A stretch of DNA of 64,000 nt from Pseudoalteromonas viridis (GTDB lineage: Bacteria; Pseudomonadota; Gammaproteobacteria; Enterobacterales; Alteromonadaceae). The translations under genes were made by a program, and so were the position numbers. The stretch lies in the NCBI RefSeq assembly GCF_017742995.1, contig NZ_CP072425.1, forward strand, positions 3,605,001-3,669,000, written 5' to 3'. Each line of letters begins with the position of its first letter. Within the stretch, counting starts at the first letter, position 1. Positions 15,502-23,247 of the stretch are shown here, in pieces. The notes beneath the pieces were generated by a model. That model did no database searches. It saw nothing but the letters and a program-made list of their open reading frames with translations, and was not told the origin of the DNA.

Positions 15502-18084
15502 ATGTTTAAGCGCACTGTCTTATCTACTGCCATTTTTCTTTCTCTTACTGCATCGGCAAATATGGGCGAGGATTACCGCTTAGCCAAGGTTGCCAAACCT
15601 ATACAACAACATGTTAGTTTAGATGTAGACCCATCTAAAGCGCGTTTTTCAGGGCAAACGGTCATTGAAATTCAGGTTTTAGAAGAGACTCAATTTATTG
15701 AATTGAATGGGCTAGATTACGCCATTGAATTTGCCAAACTACTCGGCGATAAGCAATGCGATCTAAAAGACACAATGTTGAAGACAGGTAAAGTGAAACT
15801 TGCTTGTGACACAATTATCCCAAAAGGGAAATACACCTTAAAAATTGCATTCGATGCACCTTATAATCGCCAAAGCGTTGGTCTTTATAAGTCAATAGAC
15901 AGAGGCGTACCATACCTCTTTACACAGTTCCAAATGAGTGACGCAAGGCGCGCGTTCCCGGTATTTGATGAGCCTGAATTTAAAATCCCGTTTCAGCTCA
16001 CAGTTACCGCTCCCTCTTCGCAAAAAGTTTATGCGAATACGCCCGTAATTAAAACCAGTTCAAACGATGGGAAAACAACGCACTACTTTGATAAAACACC
16101 GCCTCTGTCATCTTACTTAGTTGCACTGGCTGTCGGACCTTTTGAAGAAACACCCGTCGAAAACATGCCTATCCCGGGCAATATAGTAACACCACATGGA
16201 AAAATTGACCTTGCTCACTCTGCGATTAAAGAAACACCTAAAATACTTCAAGCATTAGAGCAGTACTTTGATATTCCATATGCATACAAAAAGCTAGATC
16301 AAGTCGCATTACCCGAGTTTCCTTATGGTGCAATGGAAAACGCGGGGTTAATTACCTACCGCGAAGAAATTCTACTTATTGACCCAATTACTCAGCCTCG
16401 CAATGAATTCAATACACATTTATACGTTATTGCACATGAACTCGCACATCAATGGTACGGTAACTTAGTGACCCTGAAATGGTGGAATGACATGTGGCTG
16501 AACGAAGCATTCGCCACTTGGATTGGTGGAAAAGTGGTCACCAAATTATACCCAGAGCTGGAACGTGACCTATTGCTACCGCAGCATACTGCCATGTTAA
16601 GAGATGCAATGGTCACTACAAAGCCTATTCGTAAGCCCATAAACAGCTCAGACGATATTATGGATGGACTGGGCCTTGCTTACACTAAAGGCAGTGCTGT
16701 ACTGACTATGGTTGAAGAATGGATAGGCCATGAAACCTTCCAGCAAGGCATGCGTAATTACATCAAAAAATATGCCTTTAAAAATGCAGAAGCAAAAGAT
16801 TTATGGTCTGAACTTGAAGCTGTCTCTAAAAAAGATGTTCCGGGTGTTTTAGGGTCTTTTGTCTCTCAATCATCCTTCCCTTTAATCGACTTTACTCAGT
16901 CGGGCAAAACTATCACACTGAGCCAGACTCGATTTTTACCAAAAGGTCAAAAAGCCAAAGAGCAACTTTGGCAAGTGCCGGTCTCTATCAAGTATGGTGA
17001 TAATAAAGGCAATGTAGCTACAAAAAGAGTGCTGCTAACTAAGCAAACTCAGTCGGTTACACTCGATTTTGAACCTACCTGGGTGTACCCTAATGACAAT
17101 GCCATTGGCTACTACTTATGGTCTATGCCAGAGGCGCAATATCAGGCTGTGTTGACACAGGCCGATAAAGCTTTAAACACGCGTGAGAAGCTCTCTTTAA
17201 TTGAAACAACCAAGCAGCTTATGGATGCAGGTAAAATTAATGCCTATACCCTGCTCGCTTCTCTTAACACATTCACTAACGATCCCCATCCAAAGGTTGC
17301 GGCCAAGGCGTTAAAAGGGATTGTAAGTAATATGCGCACCTTCGAAACAGAAAAAAATCAATCTCAGTGGCAGTCTTTAATTTCTCAAAAAGTATCTGAT
17401 ACAATCGAGCGGTATGGCTTCGAGAAACAAGTTGGCGAGTCTGGTACGGTTTCCGAGCTAAGAGCAATGGTATTTAAGCTAGCGGCTTTTGAACTACAAG
17501 ATCCCAACATTATCGCAGAAGCACAGAAGCAAACAACTCAGTTTTTTAAAGACCCCAGTAAAGTTGATCCTTATTTAACCAATACTTACCTTGAAATTGC
17601 GGCTTACTTTGGCGATCAGGCATTGCTCAACCAATTTAAATCAACAATTGAACAGACAGCTATTCCCAGTGTTCGCGTAAAGTTATTATCTGCTCTCGGT
17701 TACTTTAACCAGCAGAACCTTCAGGCCCAAGTACAAAGCTACTTATTAACAGATAAATTAACGGCATCAGATACGCCTACAGTACTGAGAGGATTAAGTT
17801 ATCGCCCTGAACGAAAAGCAAAAATGAACCAGTGGATTTTTGAAAATTTTGAACAAGTTGCACAACGAGTTCCACCTTATGTAGTTGCTTATTTCCCGTA
17901 TATTTCAATGCCAAAATGCCAGGAGAAAGGCTTTAAGGATATTAAGTCATTCTATGAAGCAAAAGTGGAGGCATTCCCTGGGATTAGTAAAAGTTTACCC
18001 GCAGCAGAACTCAGATTAAACTCTTGCTTATCTTTACAAAAAAGAGAGCTTGCTTCGGCTGAGCGCTTCTTAAAGCAGTTATAA
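15502..18084 (+). CDS. Secreted M1-family aminopeptidase
   Basis: 860 residues with AAAGGA upstream of the ATG. A signal peptide MFKRTVLSTAIFLSLTASA is followed by the M1 N-terminal beta domain and the catalytic domain. That domain has the exopeptidase motif GAMEN (276-280), the zinc site HELAH (312-316) with the third ligand Glu335 in WLNEAF, and the ERAP1-like helical C-terminal region (about 530-860). It removes N-terminal residues from peptides in the periplasm or outside the cell. It is the only plus-strand gene between the small minus-strand genes and the integron array, and it has its own terminator. Confidence 0.92.
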   Translation: MFKRTVLSTAIFLSLTASANMGEDYRLAKVAKPIQQHVSLDVDPSKARFSGQTVIEIQVLEETQFIELNGLDYAIEFAKLLGDKQCDLKDTMLKTGKVKLACDTIIPKGKYTLKIAFDAPYNRQSVGLYKSIDRGVPYLFTQFQMSDARRAFPVFDEPEFKIPFQLTVTAPSSQKVYANTPVIKTSSNDGKTTHYFDKTPPLSSYLVALAVGPFEETPVENMPIPGNIVTPHGKIDLAHSAIKETPKILQALEQYFDIPYAYKKLDQVALPEFPYGAMENAGLITYREEILLIDPITQPRNEFNTHLYVIAHELAHQWYGNLVTLKWWNDMWLNEAFATWIGGKVVTKLYPELERDLLLPQHTAMLRDAMVTTKPIRKPINSSDDIMDGLGLAYTKGSAVLTMVEEWIGHETFQQGMRNYIKKYAFKNAEAKDLWSELEAVSKKDVPGVLGSFVSQSSFPLIDFTQSGKTITLSQTRFLPKGQKAKEQLWQVPVSIKYGDNKGNVATKRVLLTKQTQSVTLDFEPTWVYPNDNAIGYYLWSMPEAQYQAVLTQADKALNTREKLSLIETTKQLMDAGKINAYTLLASLNTFTNDPHPKVAAKALKGIVSNMRTFETEKNQSQWQSLISQKVSDTIERYGFEKQVGESGTVSELRAMVFKLAAFELQDPNIIAEAQKQTTQFFKDPSKVDPYLTNTYLEIAAYFGDQALLNQFKSTIEQTAIPSVRVKLLSALGYFNQQNLQAQVQSYLLTDKLTASDTPTVLRGLSYRPERKAKMNQWIFENFEQVAQRVPPYVVAYFPYISMPKCQEKGFKDIKSFYEAKVEAFPGISKSLPAAELRLNSCLSLQKRELASAERFLKQL

Positions 18085-18094
18085 ACGTCATTTT

Positions 18095-18129
18095 GAGTAA
18101 TAGGGCCCTCCTATTACTCTCTTTTTATT
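18095..18129 (+). terminator. Rho-independent terminator after the aminopeptidase
   Basis: A 10-bp stem GAGTAATAGG/CCTATTACTC with a 5-nt loop is followed by TCTTTTTATT. Confidence 0.9.
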
Positions 18130-18189
18130 GTAATCCAGCCAATTTGAGTAAAAGTTGCCACAACAAGCTGAAAAACAGACAACCTTGAA

Positions 18190-18269
18190 CTCGATACACA
18201 GAGACGGATCAATGTGGGAGGCGCCAAATGCTGAAATTTAGCTAATGACGCCATAATCTCTTGTTATGC
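18190..18269 (-). other. attC site, right half only (end of array)
   Basis: It ends in TCTCTTGTTATGC with core GTTATGC at 18263-18269. The sequence GCGCCAAATGCTGAAATTTAG is shared, with small changes, by the right half-site at 19575-19656. No pairing left arm is found before 18190, so this marks the degraded distal end of the array. Confidence 0.55.
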
Positions 18270-18737
18270 TCGATGTACACTACAGTTAAAGCAACCTCGA
18301 TTAGCATTGTGAATATGTATGTATTCAACCTCATGGTTTAAAAGCTGCTTTCTAATACCGGGCTCCAATTCGGAGCCTTGCAATATCTCTGCATGAATCA
18401 TAATTTGCTGTTTATTATAAGCTCTTATGGAAAGCAGTCTTTCTCTTAATATCTCAGGTATTTCGTTAATGTTCAGCTTTGCTTTTATAGCATTTTCTCG
18501 AACAAAAATCGGACCAGATGCGCGATAAGGTGAATCAGCGTTATGATGTAAATAGGGCAATGCTAAAACCCTTTCCCCTATATTTGCTTCTATCAGTGAA
18601 ACCCTACACGGGTAACCTGGGTTCGTATCGGCCGTTATCCATTTGGCATTGTGATTTTCCAATTCTTGCTCATTTAAACTCAAAAGTTCAGAAAAGCTGT
18701 GCTCATCAATCCCATTAATTCTAAAATCAGTCTTCAT
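18264..18737 (-). CDS. DUF1203-family protein (cassette gene 10)
   Basis: 157 residues from the ATG at 18737 (AGGT upstream); an in-frame TTG at 18743 is possible. The protein matches DUF1203 in length and pattern: FRINGIDEHSF at the start, NPGYPCRVSLIEANIGERVL, PYLHHNADSPYRASGPIFVRE and a C-terminal HIHNANRGCFNCSV. The function of the family is unknown. It is the most distal cassette from intI. Its stop overlaps the core site of its attC. Confidence 0.85.
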   Translation of the reverse strand: MKTDFRINGIDEHSFSELLSLNEQELENHNAKWITADTNPGYPCRVSLIEANIGERVLALPYLHHNADSPYRASGPIFVRENAIKAKLNINEIPEILRERLLSIRAYNKQQIMIHAEILQGSELEPGIRKQLLNHEVEYIHIHNANRGCFNCSVHRA

Positions 18738-18829
18738 AGTCAATTACCTAGTGTTAAATCAAAAACATGATTGTAGATACTCCGTATTTTTATACTCGCC
18801 AAATTCGGAACTGAAGGTTCAATTATAGT

Positions 18830-18840
18830 GCCTAACGCCA
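18830..18840 (-). other. attC left stub, interrupted
   Basis: The perfect core heptamer GCCTAAC (18830-18836) is followed by GCC, then directly by RAYT transposase coding sequence. Its partner right half is at 19575-19656. Confidence 0.6.
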
Positions 18841-19353
18841 ATAGTGAAGATGGCTGCACAGGCGGGTTCTGGGAAGGCCGTTTTAGCTCACTGGCGTTAC
18901 TTGATGAAGCCGCCCTGGCCACCTCCATGGCCTACGTTGACCTCAACCCTATCCGGATCAAAATGGCCGCCACACCGGAAGAATCTGAATTCACTAGTAT
19001 CAAAAAACGTATTGAACACACACAGAACTGCAAACAACCAAAAAGCCTTCTGCGCTTTGCAGGGAACCCCAGACAAAACATGCCCAAAGGGCCACCCTTT
19101 TGAGCTTGAATACCACATTGAACTGGTTGAACTGGCAGGTCGATACATTCGTGCAGACAAGCGAGGCCACATCTGCGATACCCAGCCTTTCCTCGCCAGG
19201 TTGCAAATAGAGCCTGAAAACTGGCTAAAACTCACCACACGATTTAACAAAGTGTTCCATGGTGCAGTTGGCAGGCGCCATGCTATAACTGAATTTTGTG
19301 ATCACCTGCAAAAAAGCGACGCCCTAATCTGGCTAATTGCGAGCGCTTGTTAG
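18838..19353 (+). pseudogene. RAYT/Y1 transposase, C-terminal fragment with frameshift
   Basis: The plus strand encodes SEDGCTGGFWEGRF, LLDEAALATSMAYVDLNPIR and, after a frame change, ELVELAGRYIRADKRGHI. These are characteristic C-terminal motifs of REP-associated tyrosine transposases (IS200-like). The N-terminal half with the HUH and catalytic tyrosine is missing. The frame breaks at a run of T near 19093-19099 (PKGPPF stop versus PKG-HPFELE). The fragment starts exactly at the attC stub. Confidence 0.85.
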
Positions 19354-19421
19354 GGTAGAACAAGCCATTATCTGAATTACATATGATGACTGCCGCGCTC
19401 TGGCAGAGCTTAACCGTGCTC

Positions 19422-19570
19422 AAAAATACCAAATAACTACTATTTCAGCTGGAGTTGCTCTTCCGTACAACCTGACTTCTGAAACTTTGCGCTTTTCTAC
19501 TTACTGAAGCACTTGTATTAATTGTATGTGGACCTGTAAAAGTAACAGGTAAGACTGGGCGTCTTTTTTT
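19422..19570 (+). repeat. About 145-bp repeat ending in a terminator-like hairpin, copy 1
   Basis: It aligns with 20789-20932, sharing CTGACTTCTGAAACTTT, GCTTTTCTACTT and GGCCTGTAA/GACCTGTAA blocks. It ends in AAGACTGGGCGTCTT plus a long T run, a factor-independent terminator on the plus strand. In both places it lies between an inserted mobile fragment and the right half of a broken attC. Apart from this repeat, 19354-19661 holds only the attC half-site. Confidence 0.75.
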
Positions 19571-19574
19571 GTTT

Positions 19575-19656
19575 TTTTTTGTTCTCAGAGAAGGAGCAAT
19601 GTGGAAAGCGCCAATTGCTGAAATTTAGTTATTGACGCCATAGTCTCTTGTTAGGA
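19575..19656 (-). other. attC right half, interrupted site
   Basis: Core GTTAGGA at 19650-19656, preceded by TGACGCCATAGTCTCTT. Closely similar to the half-site at 18190-18269. Confidence 0.55.
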
Positions 19657-19661
19657 TATAA

Positions 19662-20219
19662 CTAACCAAACGTACCTAAACTATTTTTATGCACTATTTT
19701 CCATTCACTTTTTGGGGAAAAACCTTGCATATTTCTGATCTCATTCTCCGTGAACTTAATCAGATCTTCCTCAGATAACTCTAAATTTACAGCAAACTTA
19801 CAAGGTTGATTAACATGCCATGGTGTATCTGTGAAAATTTCAAATCTATTGTTTTCAGGATCACGAAAATATATGGACCAGGTAGTGCCGTGAGATACGG
19901 TTTGTACACTAATTCCTGATATTGACTTTAATGATGAATTGAAACGCTTCAACTCATTAATACCTTTCACTCTAAAAGAAATATGATCTACTGGACTTTC
20001 AACATTCCTTCGCGATTGCACTGGACTTAAAACAATTTGATGGTGCTCTTCCAAGCTACGGCTTAAAAAAACCATACCATTTTGACCTTCCCCCCTATCA
20101 GTGACGACAAAGCCTAATTTACTCGTATAAAAATTTTCCATCTTTGTTAAGTCTTGAACATACAATTCAATATGGCTCAACTGCATGTCTGGAAAAACAA
20201 TTTTATCCTTAGTTTCCAT
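19662..20219 (-). CDS. VOC-superfamily (glyoxalase/dioxygenase-fold) protein (cassette gene 9)
   Basis: 185 residues from the ATG at 20219, with AAAAGGG upstream; a GTG at 20225 is also in frame. The two-module VOC pattern is clear: LSHIELYVQDLTKMENFYTS opens module one with a metal-type histidine, and PVDHISFRVKGINELKRF opens module two. TTWSIYFRDPENNRFEIFTD closes with the usual glutamate. The last 50 residues are an extra helical tail. VOC proteins in cassettes often give antibiotic (fosfomycin- or bleomycin-type) or aldehyde resistance, but the substrate is not readable here. Confidence 0.85.
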   Translation of the reverse strand: METKDKIVFPDMQLSHIELYVQDLTKMENFYTSKLGFVVTDRGEGQNGMVFLSRSLEEHHQIVLSPVQSRRNVESPVDHISFRVKGINELKRFNSSLKSISGISVQTVSHGTTWSIYFRDPENNRFEIFTDTPWHVNQPCKFAVNLELSEEDLIKFTENEIRNMQGFSPKSEWKIVHKNSLGTFG

Positions 20220-20230
20220 TTCCACCCTTT

Positions 20231-20245
20231 TCCTAACGCCTAACT
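20231..20245 (-). other. attC left stub, interrupted by IS fragment
   Basis: TCCTAACGCCTAACT with core-type heptamers TCCTAAC (20231-20237) and GCCTAAC (20238-20244) runs straight into the IS terminus CTGAGGAATCCC at 20246. The right half is at 20945-20998. Confidence 0.6.
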
Positions 20246-20720
20246 CTGAGGAATCCCGAGATAATTATATTTTTAAATCAATGTGATAGACACGCACGGC
20301 ATTGTTTGACCTAGTTTATTTCGCCAAACACTAATCAGATAACAACACCATGCGTAATATCGCTATCCTACACGATATACTCAGAAAAAACTGCCCCCAA
20401 GTTCATGCCCTGCGCCTTGATTCATTAATGCTGGCAACTGAGATTTTACTCAATAGCAATCAACTTTCTCTTACTGAGCCGGGTCGAAATATGAAGGATC
20501 CTGTCGCTGCAAAACACAACATTAAACGTATGGACCGACTGCTTGGCAACACTGCCATGCATAACGACCTACTTGCTATTTACCGCTTTCATACTCGCCT
20601 GACGTGTGGCGCTAATCCCATGCCTATCTTGCTGGTCGACTGGGCCGATTGTGCGCGAACAACTGCGGTTGATGACTCTGCGTGCTTCCGTCAGAATTCA
20701 GGGACGTTCAATGATAGTGT
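20246..20720 (+). mobile_element. Truncated IS10-like (IS4-family) element
   Basis: Starts with CTGAGGAATCCC, the same left terminus as the intact copy at 24441, and follows it closely to TCAATGATAGT near 20720, where similarity stops abruptly. About 36% of the element remains. Confidence 0.9.
20350..20720 (+). pseudogene. IS4-family transposase, N-terminal fragment with frameshift
   Basis: It encodes the first third of the transposase at 24544-25755 (LHDILRKNCPQVHALRLDSL ... LLVDWAD). An extra T after GGGCCGAT near 20647 shifts the frame before the second catalytic aspartate. Beyond 20720 the remaining frame runs through unrelated low-complexity sequence. Non-functional. Confidence 0.9.
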
Positions 20721-20723
20721 ATT

Positions 20724-20940
20724 AAGACTGGGTGTCTTTGTTTTCTTGTTTTTTTGTTTTTTAGTAGGGCAGCGTTTAACTGTACCTCAAAATATCAAGC
20801 AACTACTGTTTGAGCTGAAATTGCTCATCCGTAAAGCCTGACTTCTGAAACTTTCCGCTTTTCTACTTGCAGAAGCATTTGTATGCGCTGTCAATGGGCC
20901 TGTAACAGCAACAGATAAGACTGGGTGTCTTTGTTTATTT
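20724..20940 (+). repeat. Repeat with two terminator-like hairpins, copy 2
   Basis: It contains TAAGACTGGGTGTCTTTG at 20724 and again about 190 bp later, each an AAGAC/GTCTT hairpin followed by T-rich sequence. 20789-20932 is the second copy of the 19422-19570 repeat. No gene is seen in it. Confidence 0.7.
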
Positions 20941-20944
20941 CTCC

Positions 20945-20998
20945 AGGCACGAACTAAGCCAAGCTTTATTAGTCCATGCGTTGATGCGTTTGTTATGT
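20945..20998 (-). other. attC right half, interrupted site
   Basis: GGCACGAACTAAGCCAAGC ... TTGATGCGTTTGTTATGT with core GTTATGT at 20992-20998. It nearly matches the right half of the intact site at 23146-23247, which shows what was lost on the left. Confidence 0.75.
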
Positions 20999-21002
20999 GT
21001 TT

Positions 21003-21218
21003 CTATAGCCACTGTATAACCCAGTTTGACTCTACGAAGCTTTCAACAATGTCTTCATAGGAATCAAAATAATGGTCCCCCACATTGCAACTGGAATCTA
21101 AAAAATCTTCGCACATAAACACGTAGTATCCGCTACCTATTTCAGCTTTACAGATTTTAACCTGGATGCCTTGATCTTCCCCTGACGTTATTAGACCAAC
21201 TCTATCAAACTCAAGCAT
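21003..21218 (-). CDS. Small hypothetical protein (cassette gene 8)
   Basis: 71 residues from the ATG at 21218 with GAGGA upstream; a longer start at 21236 would lie inside the attC core. The product is acidic (MLEFDRVGLITSGEDQG, YYVFMCEDFLDSSCNVGDHY) and has a strand-rich look similar to small immunity or SMI1-adjacent proteins. I do not recognise a family. There are no membrane segments. Confidence 0.65.
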   Translation of the reverse strand: MLEFDRVGLITSGEDQGIQVKICKAEIGSGYYVFMCEDFLDSSCNVGDHYFDSYEDIVESFVESNWVIQWL

Positions 21219-21232
21219 GGAATCCTCGAAAC

Positions 21233-21316
21233 ACATAACGCCTGCATTTGGGGCCAGAGCACGTAGTGCGGAGGTCCCAGCCCACGAAGTGGGCGAACAA
21301 CATGCACTTGTTAGGC
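21233..21316 (-). other. attC site (84 bp)
   Basis: Left core ACATAAC (21233-21239), right core GTTAGGC (21310-21316, perfect GTTRRRY). Inner arms such as GCCCAC/GTGGGC form a central hairpin. Confidence 0.8.
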
Positions 21317-21751
21317 TTTTTCAAGCGCTGCACCATAATTGATACCCAGCAATACCCTTTTCATTGTTTCTTTGAAGCTGCCTACTTTATAGAGCTGCTC
21401 ATCAGGATCAGTAAATATGTAAAAGTTATTTTCGTCATCAACTAGTAGCAGCATATGGTCGTGATGTGCTGAAGCAAAAGCAAACAAAGACATATCTAGA
21501 TTTTGCCAATAGTTGTGGAACTCATTTCCAAAATCAAACGCCTCGGTTCTGAACGATATGTCACTGGCGGATAGATCCCGCCCTGAGCCGACCTCCCCCA
21601 CATCGAGACCACCAAATTCAGCCAGTACGGCAACCGCATTTTTATGGGCAGCACTAGATGAATTTGAGGCCTGATTTTTACCCTCAATTTTTCGGCCTTC
21701 ATGCCACCCGGCATCGACAAATAATTTGGTTATATATTCTTCTGTATCCAT
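21311..21751 (-). CDS. SUKH-3-like immunity protein (cassette gene 7)
   Basis: 146 residues. The order of motifs fits SUKH-3: an N-terminal helix with VDAGWHEGRKI, then AVAVLAEFGGLDVG, SFRTEAFDFG, LLLVDDENNFYIFTD, and a C-terminal GSFKETMKRVLLGI. SUKH proteins are immunity partners of polymorphic nuclease or ADP-ribosylating toxins. No cognate toxin is encoded nearby, so it would be an orphan immunity gene defending against neighbours' toxins. The ATG lies 4 nt after the core heptamer with no ribosome site, as is common in cassettes. Confidence 0.7.
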   Translation of the reverse strand: MDTEEYITKLFVDAGWHEGRKIEGKNQASNSSSAAHKNAVAVLAEFGGLDVGEVGSGRDLSASDISFRTEAFDFGNEFHNYWQNLDMSLFAFASAHHDHMLLLVDDENNFYIFTDPDEQLYKVGSFKETMKRVLLGINYGAALEKA

Positions 21752-21754
21752 AGA

Positions 21755-21829
21755 GCCTAACGCTTTGCACAGCGGCGCGAGGGACGATCGTCCAGCACCG
21801 GAGGTGCGAATTGGTGCAACTTGTTATAT
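21755..21829 (-). other. attC site (75 bp)
   Basis: Left core GCCTAAC (21755-21761), right core GTTATAT (21823-21829). Inner inverted repeats include GGACGATCGTCC and GCACCGGAGGTGC. Confidence 0.8.
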
Positions 21830-22195
21830 TTCATATGTTAGCGCGGCACTTATTGCAATAGTAAATAACAATATTAAAGCAGCAAGGCCTTTAATAACAT
21901 CCCTTATGCGTTTGTACGTGAATTCATTATTTCTTTTATCGTAATGGTCGAAAATTTCAATTAAAAAATACAAGGCACCAAGTAAAAGAGAAGCAAAACC
22001 AAAATATACGGCATTACCTTGTAAAGTCACTTCGCCTCTTCCTAGAGGAAGGTACAGACTACCGTTATAGACACCATAACTACCATAGAAAATTAGGAAA
22101 ATAATAACTAACTTATTGGCTATTCTCTGTGAGCGGGGAATCTCATTGGGGACATACTTTTCAATATTGCCTGTTTTTCCTTTTTTATAACGCAT
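21824..22195 (-). CDS. Small membrane protein (cassette gene 6)
   Basis: 123 residues with AAGG upstream of the ATG. A basic N-terminus (MRYKKGKTGNIEKY) precedes three hydrophobic segments around residues 28-45, 60-82 and 100-120, with a charged loop FDHYDKRNNEFTYKRIRD between the last two. This is an inner-membrane protein of unknown function. No family recognised. Confidence 0.7.
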   Translation of the reverse strand: MRYKKGKTGNIEKYVPNEIPRSQRIANKLVIIFLIFYGSYGVYNGSLYLPLGRGEVTLQGNAVYFGFASLLLGALYFLIEIFDHYDKRNNEFTYKRIRDVIKGLAALILLFTIAISAALTYEI

Positions 22196-22214
22196 GTACT
22201 AGCCTTGAAATGAA

Positions 22215-22319
22215 ATTTAACGCTCCGATAACGGGCGAATGCTTGCTGCGAAAATGGCGGAGCCGCAGCAAGTATGCGTCCCAGCGAGCGAAGCGAGTGT
22301 GTTGATTGGTTTGCTAGGT
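22215..22319 (-). other. attC site (105 bp)
   Basis: Left core ATTTAAC (22215-22221) is a perfect RYYYAAC; the right core GCTAGGT is degenerate at position 2. Arms GCTTGCTGCG and CGCAGCAAG pair in the centre. Confidence 0.7.
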
Positions 22320-22325
22320 GCCATG

Positions 22326-22604
22326 CTACGGAATACCTATGTCCCACAATTGCCGCTCACTTAAAAGCAATGCGTCTTGTGTTTCGGTGTATCGAATGCC
22401 TAAACAGGCACTCGTAGAGATAAGCAACCCTTTTTCCTTTAACTCGAAAACAACGATGCTATCTTTGCCATGAAAATCCTTCCAGCAATTTAACCGATAA
22501 ACAGTGTTATCGAGAGTACACTCTTTGTTAGTGAAAAGTAGGTCGTCATTTTCAGTAGCAACATATTGATCGCGCAGTTTTTCTAAAAAAGAGACCGGAT
22601 TCAT
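22326..22604 (-). CDS. Small hypothetical protein (cassette gene 5)
   Basis: 92 residues from the ATG at 22604 with a strong GAGGAG site; the open frame continues through the attC but that part is not coding. It begins MNPVSFLEKLRDQYVATEND, contains VYRLNCWKDFHGKDSIVVFE and ends RQLWDIGIP. No membrane segment or recognised motif. Presumably cytoplasmic. Confidence 0.7.
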   Translation of the reverse strand: MNPVSFLEKLRDQYVATENDDLLFTNKECTLDNTVYRLNCWKDFHGKDSIVVFELKEKGLLISTSACLGIRYTETQDALLLSERQLWDIGIP

Positions 22605-22619
22605 AATTCTCCTCTTGGC

Positions 22620-22719
22620 ACTTAACGCCCTGTTAATAGGCGGATTACGCTTGGCTAAAATTAGCGAAGAATGAGCGTCAGCCAAGCAGTAAAACGTCAT
22701 TTTAAACAGCATGTTATGA
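22620..22719 (-). other. attC site (100 bp)
   Basis: Left core ACTTAAC (22620-22626, perfect), right core GTTATGA (22713-22719). TTACGCTTGGCT pairs with the AGCCAAGC part of the right arm. Confidence 0.8.
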
Positions 22720-22723
22720 GTAC

Positions 22724-23137
22724 TTACTGTATAAAACCAGTTGAAACTCTTTTTAAGGTATTAACAGAGTTATCAATATTATCTTTATAAATCAGAGTAT
22801 CTGATGTTACAGAAAGGACTGTAACGCATAATATTTCGTCTTTTGGCATAGCACCAAATGAATCAAATTTAAAAACCACACAACTCTGATCACCATCCAT
22901 TTTCCATACACCATCAGCAAACCAATAACTCCTAACATCATCTTCAAGGTAGCCAAATGCATGAAACCTACCTTCGGGAAGGTATGACATATAAGAAAGG
23001 ATCTTGCCTTCTTCAGTGTAAAACTCAGCCCAAACGCCATGCATTAAGCTCTTAAAATCATGTTTTGAACTTACATGTTTAGTTGCACCAACTGATGTGC
23101 AAACTAGGAGAAGGATTATAATAATGACTCGATACAT
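22724..23137 (-). CDS. Exported small protein (cassette gene 4)
   Basis: 137 residues from the ATG of MYRVIIIILLLVCTSVGA, a clear signal peptide. An ATG 12 nt further upstream, overlapping the attC core, is an alternative, and neither has a good ribosome site. The mature part has the G-x-W opening HGVWAEFYTEEGKILSYMSY and later YWFADGVWKMDGDQ, suggesting a lipocalin-like or small beta-barrel fold. No family recognised. Presumably periplasmic. Confidence 0.7.
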   Translation of the reverse strand: MYRVIIIILLLVCTSVGATKHVSSKHDFKSLMHGVWAEFYTEEGKILSYMSYLPEGRFHAFGYLEDDVRSYWFADGVWKMDGDQSCVVFKFDSFGAMPKDEILCVTVLSVTSDTLIYKDNIDNSVNTLKRVSTGFIQ

Positions 23138-23145
23138 TCTTGTAC

Positions 23146-23247
23146 TCATAACGCCTCGCATAACGGGCTAATAATGCTTGGCTAAAATTGGTGAGGCACG
23201 AACCAAGCCAAGCTTTATTAGTTCATGCGTTGATGCGCTTGTTATGT
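23146..23247 (-). other. attC site (102 bp)
   Basis: Left core TCATAAC (23146-23152), right core GTTATGT (23241-23247). The left arm CTAATAATGCTTGGCT pairs with AGCCAAGCTTTATTAG on the right, so this is the best-preserved palindromic site of its type. Confidence 0.85.
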
